Assembly: GCF_002483235.1 (NCBI RefSeq)
Contig: NZ_DLHN01000037.1
Span: 1 to 64,000 of the forward strand
Origin: Pedobacter glucosidilyticus
GTDB lineage: Bacteria; Bacteroidota; Bacteroidia; Sphingobacteriales; Sphingobacteriaceae
DNA: 64,000 nt
Direction: 5' to 3'
The notes under the pieces were generated by a model. That model worked only from the letters and a program-made list of their open reading frames with translations. It did not search any database and was not told where the DNA came from. The first letter of the stretch is position 1. Each line of letters begins with the position of its first letter. This document shows positions 16,013 to 24,013 of the stretch, piece by piece. The position numbers were made by a program, and so were the translations under genes.

Positions 16013-17857
16013 TTATTTGCTTAGCGCTGATGTTTTTAAAGAATGAATAAAATAAATGGCTTCTGCTACAGGATCTCCCGGATTTTTTAAATCATAATCC
16101 TGATCGGTTGGTGTATCTGCATCCGGGAAACGGCGAACTTCACCTGTTCTAAAAGCTACCCTACTAATTTCTGCTACCGGAGCAAAAAACAGCTTAGTCC
16201 CCTTGTCTTGTCCGTTTAAAAACAGCTTGTAAGAACGGGTTTTAGTATTTACATCTAATCTTAAAGTATAGGTTTTACCAGCCTCGTACTTAGCAATTCC
16301 GCTGTTGCGATAACCTGCTTTAGATTTTAGCTCACCATCAGCATCAATAATAATGCGTGTTGCGGCAATACCTTTTTGGTCTAGTAATTCTATGTGTAGT
16401 AAGCCTTTATCAGCCTGAGCCGCAGTAAAAGAAAACTCTATAGAAACTTGCTCTGCCGAAGGAATAACTCTTTCTACCTTAGCATAATCGTACAAATCTT
16501 TATCGCGTAAAGCCAAAGCTTTTTTACCGTTAGGTGCTTGCTCTATTTTTGCAGAAGCCCAAATTGGACTATAAATATTCCACTCCTTTAGTTCCTCGCC
16601 AGTTTTTAAATCTGCAAAAACATCATTTACAGGCGTTTCAACTTTATCTTTAACCGGAACTGGGATTTTAGCTACCCACATATCTTCTTTATTCATGCTG
16701 TAGCCTACCCACATATTTTTATCTGCCGGGATGCCGTTACCTTCTAAAATACCTCTCACATATTGCGGCCCATAAGATTTATAATTACCGCCGTAACGCA
16801 TGGGCGATATCTCGCCATTAACCAATAACAAATTGTGATAATTTAAGCCATCATTACTTACAGATACAGCTAAAGGCCAACGGTATTCTGATGGATTGTA
16901 AACCGTAGCATACTTACCGTCTGATGTTTTTTGTCCCCATATTTTAGCATTACTATTTACAAAACCTGGTGCTCTTAAAGCATCATATAGCCAACTTTTA
17001 CCGCCATTGTTACTGATACTGGTTAAAGCATGTTTCCAAAAACCAGCAATTCTGCCATCGGGCAAGGTATAATAGCTAAAAGCTTTGATAGCTCTTTTAT
17101 AAGGTACTAGCGGGTCGTTTCTATCTGCTTCTTCTGACCATTGCTGCATCATTAAAGGCTTAGAAAGTAACTCGTTACAAGCAGCAACAAAGCCTTTGTC
17201 TTTGCTTTTAGTGTAGAAAGGATATTGCGCTAATTTGGTATTGAAAGAAGTGTTAAAACGGATGAAATGGATAGGTCCGTAAGTACCATCTTTATAAACT
17301 TCACGTACTACCCGGCCAATACCATTACCATCATTAGGGTCGTCTTTGGCATCTAAAGCCACACCATAATAACCTAAAACCAACAATCTGTTACTCGTAC
17401 TTACATAAAAGCCCATGCGTTGGTGCATAATGGCATACAAATCTTTTGCCTTACCGGGATGATTGGGTTTAGTAAAACCGTCAGGTACTTTGTATGGTGG
17501 AAAAACTATTACTGGTGCCGACCATTGGTAGCCATCTTTTGAGGTTTGCAATAGGGTTTTACCTTCTGCAATATGCTCGCCCACTGGGTTACTTAAATAC
17601 TGCAAAAAGAAAGTATTATTCCAATAAGCCAACATGGGTTGGTGGTTGTAAGTAAAATTATGGCCCGCATTATATTCTAGATGCGTTCTATTTGCTCGCA
17701 TCACTTGTATGTTGTGTACACCCACCGCCGGACTTAACTGCCCATGATGATAATCTACATTAGAAAGTGTTTTTCCAATATATTTCACTGTGTCTTGCTG
17801 GGCTAGCAGACTAGAAGTGCTTAATGCTACGGCTATACAGGTTTGGATGATTTTCAT
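16013..17857 (-). CDS. Secreted beta-propeller protein with C-terminal lectin-like domain, unassigned
   Basis: A 614-residue exported protein (signal peptide 1-19). Residues about 30-420 look like a sialidase-superfamily propeller, with degenerate Asp-box motifs TSKDGYQWS, SNNGGKSW and SVSNDGLNY, and a striking opening HHGQLSPAVGVHNIQVMRA. Residues about 425-614 look like a concanavalin-type beta-sandwich (LEL-L-repeat with a LYDYAKVERV strand). I recognise the type from Bacteroidota pectin loci but know no assigned activity. It lies between GH43 and GH2 with 1-2 base gaps, so it very likely acts on the same glycan as a hydrolase or lyase. Confidence 0.68.
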   Translation of the reverse strand: MKIIQTCIAVALSTSSLLAQQDTVKYIGKTLSNVDYHHGQLSPAVGVHNIQVMRANRTHLEYNAGHNFTYNHQPMLAYWNNTFFLQYLSNPVGEHIAEGKTLLQTSKDGYQWSAPVIVFPPYKVPDGFTKPNHPGKAKDLYAIMHQRMGFYVSTSNRLLVLGYYGVALDAKDDPNDGNGIGRVVREVYKDGTYGPIHFIRFNTSFNTKLAQYPFYTKSKDKGFVAACNELLSKPLMMQQWSEEADRNDPLVPYKRAIKAFSYYTLPDGRIAGFWKHALTSISNNGGKSWLYDALRAPGFVNSNAKIWGQKTSDGKYATVYNPSEYRWPLAVSVSNDGLNYHNLLLVNGEISPMRYGGNYKSYGPQYVRGILEGNGIPADKNMWVGYSMNKEDMWVAKIPVPVKDKVETPVNDVFADLKTGEELKEWNIYSPIWASAKIEQAPNGKKALALRDKDLYDYAKVERVIPSAEQVSIEFSFTAAQADKGLLHIELLDQKGIAATRIIIDADGELKSKAGYRNSGIAKYEAGKTYTLRLDVNTKTRSYKLFLNGQDKGTKLFFAPVAEISRVAFRTGEVRRFPDADTPTDQDYDLKNPGDPVAEAIYFIHSLKTSALSK

Positions 17858-17858
17858 A

Positions 17859-18842
17859 TTAATTCTTTTCGGCTTTTTTGATGATGGCCTTTAGATGTTT
17901 TGCTTTGGCTTTAAAAATAGTCCCGTGTTTGTGCCCCTCTGGCATTTTAATTTCAGTATCGATGTTTTTAAAGCTTTTGAAATCTTGTGTGCTTACTGCT
18001 GAATATTTTTTAGCTCCGTAAGAGTCATAATAAATTAGCCAGTTGTTTCCTGCTTTTACTACCGATGGGCCTTCTGTTAAATAAGGTGTAAAAGCATCAG
18101 ATACTTGGTTATAAGGCCCTAAAGGATGCTTTGCAAAAGCCACTTTCATGTTTCTGTTTGGGCGTGTGTTATCTTTCAAAACCAAAACATAATCTTGTTG
18201 AGCTCTTTTTACAATGACAGCATCTATGACACTAAAACCAGGGTCTATAAATAATTTTGTTGGTGTAAAAGTTTTAAAATCTTTGGTGGTAGTGTAGTAC
18301 ATCCGGTGGTTGTTTTGCTCCTCTTCTACTCCTTTTTCAAAACGGTAAGGGATAGTAGAAGCCCAGATGATGATAAACTGCTTTTCCTCATCATCATAAA
18401 ATAACTCTGGTGCCCAAACATTTACCGTAGTTTCCTCGTGTTGCATAACTGGAATAAATTGCTGTTCCGACCAAGTCACTAAATCTTTAGAACTGGCATA
18501 ACCAAAACCTTTATCGCCTTTCCAACTGCTTGTCCAAACTAAATGATAGATACCATCCGGACCTTGTACAATTGAGGGGTCTCTCATTACTTTCTGCGAC
18601 CCGATTTCTGGTTTTAAGAAAACCTGATTTAAATCTTCCCAATGGTAGGCATCTTTACTGTAAAGCAAACGTAAACCATCTGTTGCAGGCTCATGAAAGG
18701 AAGAAAACATATAAACCTCTGAGCTGCAAGAAGAAAAAAGTAAAAGTAGGAGGAATAAAAGCCTCACCCTAAATCCCTCTCCGAAGGAGAGGGACTTCCA
18801 TGGTTGCCTGTCTAATTTCCTTATATGGTTAATTCTTTGCAT
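17859..18842 (-). CDS. GH43-like lipoprotein glycosidase with a palindrome in its 5' end
   Basis: A five-bladed propeller of the GH43 type, the family of arabinofuranosidases, xylosidases and galactosidases. Using the ATG at 18840-18842, the catalytic triad candidates are Asp88 (VMRDPS), Asp207 (VIDAVI) and Glu257 (LTEGPS). The first 26 residues are odd: they are encoded by a REP-like inverted repeat (18762-18797) and do not resemble an export signal. A GTG at 18765-18767 (Val26) would give MRLLFLLLLLFSSC, a good lipoprotein signal with Cys at the lipobox. I therefore favour the GTG start but report the longer frame. Probable role: removal of arabinose-type side chains at the cell surface or in the periplasm. 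Confidence 0.78.
   Translation of the reverse strand: MQRINHIRKLDRQPWKSLSFGEGFRVRLLFLLLLLFSSCSSEVYMFSSFHEPATDGLRLLYSKDAYHWEDLNQVFLKPEIGSQKVMRDPSIVQGPDGIYHLVWTSSWKGDKGFGYASSKDLVTWSEQQFIPVMQHEETTVNVWAPELFYDDEEKQFIIIWASTIPYRFEKGVEEEQNNHRMYYTTTKDFKTFTPTKLFIDPGFSVIDAVIVKRAQQDYVLVLKDNTRPNRNMKVAFAKHPLGPYNQVSDAFTPYLTEGPSVVKAGNNWLIYYDSYGAKKYSAVSTQDFKSFKNIDTEIKMPEGHKHGTIFKAKAKHLKAIIKKAEKN
18762..18797. repeat. REP-like palindrome
   Basis: A 9-bp perfect inverted repeat, TCCCTCTCC / GGAGAGGGA (18774-18782 with 18786-18794), with a GAA loop and flanked by CCTCACCCTAAA. Palindromes of this CCCTCTCC-GGAGAGGG type are scattered between genes in many bacterial genomes. Here it sits at the junction between the leader and the lipoprotein signal of the GH43 gene, and its sequence is read as part of the longer reading frame. 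It may have inserted there or may form the edge of the true leader. Confidence 0.7.
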
Positions 18843-18898
18843 GGTTTATTTTTATCAACTATCTATTGCTCTCTTTACCTAGTTCTTTACACTTTGTA

Positions 18899-18923
18899 CT
18901 TTCTACTCTGTACTTTTATACTT
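18899..18923. repeat. Pyrimidine-rich intergenic repeat, copy B
   Basis: Near-identical to 458-481 (CTTTCTACTCTGTACTTTTA followed by TACTT). It is embedded in a longer run of CTTT/TACTT units that fills most of the 82-base gap between the GH140-like gene and the GH43 gene and extends to the stop codon of the former (18925-18927). Its presence makes this the only sizeable break inside the fifteen-gene operon. Confidence 0.55.
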
Positions 18924-18924
18924 T

Positions 18925-20322
18925 CTACTTTATAATCTCTAAAACCAACACCCAATCATTACCTGCTTTTTCATCCCCCGGAGGGTTAAACTCTTTTACG
19001 CCTTTATTTTCTACTTGAGCTTCTTCTTTGTATTTACCATCGCGTGGGTTAAACCAAGAGACTTTCACCTCATCACCTTTTATTTTACCCATATTGATTT
19101 TCATATTTCTACCGGTATAGGTATAAATCATGGCGTAATCATCTGCTCTGGTAGCTATCAATCGGTTATATTTTTCTCCGTTTTCTGCAATTAGACTTTG
19201 GTCTGGAATACGGTTGAAATAAGGTTTAGAAAGCATTAAATTTTTAAGATGAACCATTTGCTTAGCTCCAGGTGCATGAATAGCCTGATTCCATAATTCT
19301 TTTGAACCATAAGCGCTTGTAGAATCTGTCTTTTGATGCATTTGCATTACAGAGTTATGACCATAAGTATAGCCAAAAGCACCAGCAAAAACCGACCAGT
19401 AGCCATATCGGCGAACATCAGCATCTGTCCAACGTGGCTCTAAAGTATCGTGTAAACCTTGCGGGATACCCTCATAAGAAGGTTCACCATCGATGGTAGG
19501 TTTAAGCGGACTTAATTTTAAATCGGCTTCCATAAACTTCCAATTGTCTTCGCCGTAATGTTTTACTTCGTTCTTAGATGTATCTTGATCATACCTTCTA
19601 TGGCCAGATTGCACCATATTAAAATCTAACCAGCTCTCCTTATGGAACCAATCAGATGAAGCTGTTCTTCCTCTTGGATGAAATGTGATTAAATGTCTAT
19701 CATCATAAGCTCTTAAGGTTTCTCCTATTTTCTTCCAAACGGCTAAAGAATCGCTGCCTTTAATATCGCCGCCGTTTAACCAAATGATGTTGTTATAGTT
19801 TTTATATCGCTGAGCTAAAAATTTGGCGTATTGTTCTGCTTGTGCAACACTCACTTTTCCATCTTTCACATTGGTACCCCAAACAGGAACTAGAGCCATA
19901 TAAATTCCTTTTTCGTTTGCTTTATCAATAATAAAATCTAAATGATCCCAATAATCATAAGCTAAAGAATCTTGAGGATTGTTACCAGCAGTTGTATCTG
20001 GTGTAGCTACATTAGCATTTACCAAAGAAGAATCTCCATAAGTATTTACAGACGGAACGGTATGCAAAACCATTGCCTGCACCACATTAAAACCTTTTTG
20101 CTTACGGTCTTCCAGATAAGTTTCTGCCTCTGCCCTGTTTAGTTTATTGAATAATAACCAACCCGTATCTCCTAACCAAAAGAAAGGTTTACCATCTTCT
20201 GTCATTAAATACCTTTTGTTTTCAGATACCTTAAGCAGCTGCACACCATGATATTCTTCAGTAGTTTTACAGGCTGTAAATGCCAATGCTATCAAAAAAA
20301 CAATATTTATGATTTTCTTCAT
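18925..20322 (-). CDS. GH140-like apiosidase (DUF4038) lipoprotein
   Basis: A 465-residue lipoprotein (lipobox Cys18 in AFTAC) with a DUF4038-type TIM barrel and a C-terminal collagen-binding-like beta domain. Landmarks are FFWLGDTGWLLFNKL (48-61), WLNGGD with Asp186, and TIDGEPSYEG with Glu280/Glu284; these acids are the likely catalytic pair. The founding GH140 enzyme of Bacteroides cleaves the apiose linkage of rhamnogalacturonan II. Sequence resemblance and the pectic context support GH140, though the wider DUF4038 family has other activities. It follows the DUF6298-like gene by 6 bases and precedes GH43 after a repeat-filled gap. Confidence 0.78.
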   Translation of the reverse strand: MKKIINIVFLIALAFTACKTTEEYHGVQLLKVSENKRYLMTEDGKPFFWLGDTGWLLFNKLNRAEAETYLEDRKQKGFNVVQAMVLHTVPSVNTYGDSSLVNANVATPDTTAGNNPQDSLAYDYWDHLDFIIDKANEKGIYMALVPVWGTNVKDGKVSVAQAEQYAKFLAQRYKNYNNIIWLNGGDIKGSDSLAVWKKIGETLRAYDDRHLITFHPRGRTASSDWFHKESWLDFNMVQSGHRRYDQDTSKNEVKHYGEDNWKFMEADLKLSPLKPTIDGEPSYEGIPQGLHDTLEPRWTDADVRRYGYWSVFAGAFGYTYGHNSVMQMHQKTDSTSAYGSKELWNQAIHAPGAKQMVHLKNLMLSKPYFNRIPDQSLIAENGEKYNRLIATRADDYAMIYTYTGRNMKINMGKIKGDEVKVSWFNPRDGKYKEEAQVENKGVKEFNPPGDEKAGNDWVLVLEIIK

Positions 20323-20328
20323 CGTATT

Positions 20329-23300
20329 TTATTTTTTCTTTATCCAAACCACAACATTACTTTTTAAATCTTCTGTTTGGATGGTTTGATGGTTAATCTT
20401 TATAGTATTTTGCTTTAAAATTTTCCCGCTTTGTGGACTGATATAGCTTAACAAATAAGTTCCTTTCTCAAGCTTTACTTCTGCCGAACTGTTTTGGTAA
20501 ACAATAGCTGATGATACATTAGCCAAAGTATAAACGTCTTTTTGCGTTTGTGGCTGTGGTTTCATGGTGGCAGCATCTTTCAAGAAATTTTCATCAGCGA
20601 TAAGAGGCAAATCGGCCAGAGAGCCGCCAGCCATGAATACCGCCCAGCCCATTCTATCATAATTACCTGCATTATAAATTACTGCTTTATCAGGAAATTT
20701 GGAACGATACTCGGCCACAGCCCTATAAACCTGCTCGAAAGAAGATTTTCCTACTTTAGTTAAACGAGCATGCTGTCTTGGCGCTAAATTTTGTCCTCCT
20801 TTTGGCGCATAAGCCATACCGTTTTCTTGGTAAAACCAATATCTGATATCAATAACATCAACATATTTAGAACGCTCTGGATCAGCCAGAATCTCGTCTT
20901 GTACATCTTTAGTAGCACTTAAACCAATGATGGGATGTTTACCCGTTTCTAATTCCCATTCTTTAATAACATCTAGCCAAAAAGCTACAAAATGAGTTGG
21001 CCCGGTATACTCGGCACTGGTAAGTTGTATCACAGAGGAATTATCCTTAAAATTCTCTAGACACTGGCGAATATAGTTTCGGTGTAAAGCTCTCCTTACG
21101 GGATGATTCACATCGTAAAACTGCTCTGCCATGAAAATACGCTTATCACCAGCATAAGGTACAGGCTCTGGAAAACCCGTGTTATTGATGTTATTTGCTG
21201 GTCGCCATGGGAAATCTGCATAATGCGCCCCTGCTTCTAAAATATTATGTTGGAAATAATTTTGATGCAAAAGTACCAGACCTTTTTCATCTGCAAGGTT
21301 GGCAAACTGCTGTAATCTACCCCAGTACCATTTATTAAAAGTAGTTAAGTCGTATTTACTTAGACCATCCCAAGCAGTTCCTTGTCCGCTGCGAGCAAAA
21401 GGCTGCTCGTAAAACGGAGGCCAAACTTCGCCATCCATTCTTCTTACACGCTGGTGATCATCTCTCCTACGCTCGTACCATAAACCGTAGTTATGATCCA
21501 TAGCAACTACATTTTTTTGTTGCATATTGGAGGTAAGTTCCTCCAAGTCATCGGTTAAACCAGTACCAATTTCGCCGGGTACAAAACGAGTAATATGCGG
21601 ACGCATTTTATCTATTGCGTAAGGTCTTGCACTGCCAGACCACCATTGTATATCTTGCTTAGCGCCAGTTAAAAGCTTATTTTGATAAATGATAAAACCG
21701 TTTTTCACCTGCATATCACCTACTTTAGGGCTTACTTTAGCGATAACTGGTTTTATAATTTTAGCGCCATTAGCTTCGGTACTTATCGGAGTTCTTGAAC
21801 CAGCATCATCAATAAACTGACTTAATTGTAAAACAAGTTTTGCTGCTAGCTGTGTTAATGCTAAAGCCGTTTCTATAGAAGGACTTGAAGATGCTTCTGA
21901 TGCTACAGGTAATAAAAATTTTCTGGCTGTTGCCGATTTTCCTAAACGATCTTCTAACTGTGCATAATAAAAACTTCTTGGGTTTACATGTTCATTAGAC
22001 ATATCCCAAAAACCATCTCCAGCAAATTGTGCCCAAGTACCAAAAGCCCAATTTTGAGCTGTTGGTGGTTGCTCGTTATACACTTTAGCTGCACTACATT
22101 GCCAGAAAAGACTGTTAGCAGCTGTCCATCCTGCACCTTGCCCATCTTGTCCTCTATTTGCAAAACTTAAAGCTTGTCCATCTATATTCATGACATCAAA
22201 CAAAGCTCCTGAAGCCCAGCTATCTATAGCTCCACTGAAGCTATGAGGATTTACAGCTTGGCATTGTACAAAAGCATTTGGCCCTGCCGCCATAAAACCT
22301 ACGGCAAAATCATGGTAACCAAATTCAGCATATAATCTTTGAAATAATGTTTGTTGGCCTTTGGTGTAAAAAGTATTTCTACGCTCGCCACCAATTTCAG
22401 AAACTGGTGCTAAAGATTTACAATCTTCTACCGTTACGCGTTTACTGTTTTGATTTACATAAACCGCAGAACCTGCAAAGTGCTTGAAAGTGATTTGTCT
22501 TACCCAAACATCGGCTGCATTTTCTATGTTGATAGCATTCCAGCGGTGGTCTTCGTCTTTTTTATTTTGTTGATTGTAATCTGATACTAATTGTAAATTT
22601 TCTATTCCGACATTGGTTATACGGCCATTCCACTGGTATTTGGCCACCGTAGCTTGTCCAAATTGTTTATCTAAAGCTGTAGTAATAGGTGCATCAATGG
22701 TGATGTTATTACCATTGATAGCTGTAATTTTTCTATCCCAAAAAATATCTCTTTGACCTGGCTTCCATCCCAAACTGCTTAAACCTCCACCAAAAGTTAT
22801 GGCATTTAGTTGAGTTATCCATTCTTGAGTAGATGGGCGATGGATGATGATTTGATTTCCTACTTTAAAAGAGCTAGCATCAGCAACTTTAAACTGAAAA
22901 GCATTTACAGGAACGTAATCATCACTAACATTTACAGGTGTTTGTTTTACCTGATCTTGAAGACCAACAACACGAACCAAAATCTCTCTGTTTGTGCCTT
23001 TTCCTAAGATGGTAGTTCCGTTTTCTACACTACCAAAACCTCTTAAAACAATACCAGAAGCGTTTATTTTAATAGTCCCATAAACCTGATAAACACCTTT
23101 TTGTAGTAAGATAGCACCTCTAAATCCATTTTTATCCAAAGGTAATTTAGCAACTTCATCTATAGCCGCTTGGATGGTAGCAGTTGCATCGCCTTCTATA
23201 TGAGGAACAATAATTTTTGTTGCAATTTGAGGAATAGCTTTTTCGCCTGCCTGATAACCGCTGTAAGAATAATCAGGAATACGATTACCTAGAGCATCTG

Positions 23301-23481
23301 GAGTATAGGCTAATTGCCCATCTTTCTGAAGATATACCGGAGGTTTCGGAGCCTCTTTCTTTTGTGCTTCAACACCTAGTGGAGATAATCCTAAAAACAA
23401 ATAAACACCTAAACTACAGAAGTTTAAGCTATAACTAGATACACCGAGTTGAAGTATTTTATTAAGCAAAGTTATTGTCAT
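20329..23481 (-). CDS. Giant secreted beta-helix plus DUF6298-like protein
   Basis: A 1050-residue exported protein with a long hydrophobic leader ending near VEAQ (residue 40). Residues about 85-520 form a pectate-lyase-like right-handed beta-helix: an ATIQAAIDEVAKLP opening, then repeated short strands and N/D-rich turns. Residues about 590-960 look like a TIM-barrel glycosidase-like module (DHNYGLWYERRRDDHQR, HQNYFQHN, FMAEQFYD, VIQLTSAEYTGP, VIDIRYWFYQENG). I associate this combination with DUF6298 proteins. It is the first gene of the fifteen-gene run and so is probably a major surface or periplasmic enzyme for the pectic backbone. Catalytic residues and substrate are unknown. Confidence 0.7.
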   Translation of the reverse strand: MTITLLNKILQLGVSSYSLNFCSLGVYLFLGLSPLGVEAQKKEAPKPPVYLQKDGQLAYTPDALGNRIPDYSYSGYQAGEKAIPQIATKIIVPHIEGDATATIQAAIDEVAKLPLDKNGFRGAILLQKGVYQVYGTIKINASGIVLRGFGSVENGTTILGKGTNREILVRVVGLQDQVKQTPVNVSDDYVPVNAFQFKVADASSFKVGNQIIIHRPSTQEWITQLNAITFGGGLSSLGWKPGQRDIFWDRKITAINGNNITIDAPITTALDKQFGQATVAKYQWNGRITNVGIENLQLVSDYNQQNKKDEDHRWNAINIENAADVWVRQITFKHFAGSAVYVNQNSKRVTVEDCKSLAPVSEIGGERRNTFYTKGQQTLFQRLYAEFGYHDFAVGFMAAGPNAFVQCQAVNPHSFSGAIDSWASGALFDVMNIDGQALSFANRGQDGQGAGWTAANSLFWQCSAAKVYNEQPPTAQNWAFGTWAQFAGDGFWDMSNEHVNPRSFYYAQLEDRLGKSATARKFLLPVASEASSSPSIETALALTQLAAKLVLQLSQFIDDAGSRTPISTEANGAKIIKPVIAKVSPKVGDMQVKNGFIIYQNKLLTGAKQDIQWWSGSARPYAIDKMRPHITRFVPGEIGTGLTDDLEELTSNMQQKNVVAMDHNYGLWYERRRDDHQRVRRMDGEVWPPFYEQPFARSGQGTAWDGLSKYDLTTFNKWYWGRLQQFANLADEKGLVLLHQNYFQHNILEAGAHYADFPWRPANNINNTGFPEPVPYAGDKRIFMAEQFYDVNHPVRRALHRNYIRQCLENFKDNSSVIQLTSAEYTGPTHFVAFWLDVIKEWELETGKHPIIGLSATKDVQDEILADPERSKYVDVIDIRYWFYQENGMAYAPKGGQNLAPRQHARLTKVGKSSFEQVYRAVAEYRSKFPDKAVIYNAGNYDRMGWAVFMAGGSLADLPLIADENFLKDAATMKPQPQTQKDVYTLANVSSAIVYQNSSAEVKLEKGTYLLSYISPQSGKILKQNTIKINHQTIQTEDLKSNVVVWIKKK

Positions 23482-23576
23482 TTAGGTTTGATTTATGTCT
23501 AAAAAAATTGTTGAAGCAAATTACTCATTTAGGTCAACAGATATATTTTTTAAGATATAAATTGGATTTTCTAATA

Positions 23577-23584
23577 CAAATTTA
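23577..23584 (-). promoter_or_regulatory. Candidate -7 box for the fifteen-gene operon
   Basis: CAAATTTA on the plus strand is TAAATTTG on the minus strand, matching the Bacteroidota TAnnTTTG consensus. It lies about 95 bases upstream of the start at 23481. No TTG is found at the usual -33 distance, so support is moderate to weak. Confidence 0.35.
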
Positions 23585-23767
23585 ATGGTTAAAGCACTTT
23601 TATTTTTGTAGTATTTTCTCTATGTCTTATATGATTTTGCCATAGGCGATAAAATATGATGAATCATCAAAAAAAAGTGATTGTTATTTATAAAAAAGAC
23701 ATAATCTCATCAAATTTTTATTCTTATGGAAAGAACATCAAGTATTTACTATAGCAATTTTATACAA

Positions 23768-23803
23768 AAAAGAGGAGATACTGATGGGCAGTTCTCCTCT
23801 TTT
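23768..23803. terminator. Strong bidirectional terminator hairpin
   Basis: An 11-bp perfect stem AAAAGAGGAGA / TCTCCTCTTTT encloses a 14-base loop, giving A- and T-rich flanks on both strands. It lies about 210 bases past the stop of the minus-strand pectate lyase gene and upstream of the next operon, so it probably ends the pectate lyase transcript. Confidence 0.75.
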
Positions 23804-23842
23804 ATAAGCCAACCAAAATACCTAAAGTATGAGGTTTATAAA

Positions 23843-23880
23843 TTCTTAGTGAAACCACTCGACTAAGAAAGCTTTTTATT
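23843..23880. terminator. Second stem-loop downstream of the pectate lyase gene
   Basis: TTCTTAGT pairs with ACTAAGAA (23843-23850 with 23862-23869) across an 11-base loop. On the plus strand it is followed by GCTTTTTATT. On the minus strand it lies between the lyase stop codon and the stronger hairpin at 23768. It could be a 3' stabilising structure or part of a double terminator. Confidence 0.4.
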
Positions 23881-24013
23881 AACTTTTATTACTGAGCTTA
23901 ACCATCTTGGATAAATAGTACATCAATAAACTATAATGAAAATTTTAATATAAAATTTTTAAGTTTTGAAACCTTTTAAGCTCAAGTTAAAGACTTTGAA
24001 AAAATGATCCTCT

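Larger units (their letters stand above)
23482..24013. other. Gene-free stretch with promoter and two hairpins
   Basis: This 532-base gap lies between the pectate lyase gene and the DUF6298-like gene, both on the minus strand. It holds a candidate -7 box (23577-23584), a strong terminator hairpin (23768-23803) and a second stem-loop (23843-23869). The rest is A/T-rich with no coding potential that I can support. Confidence 0.6.
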
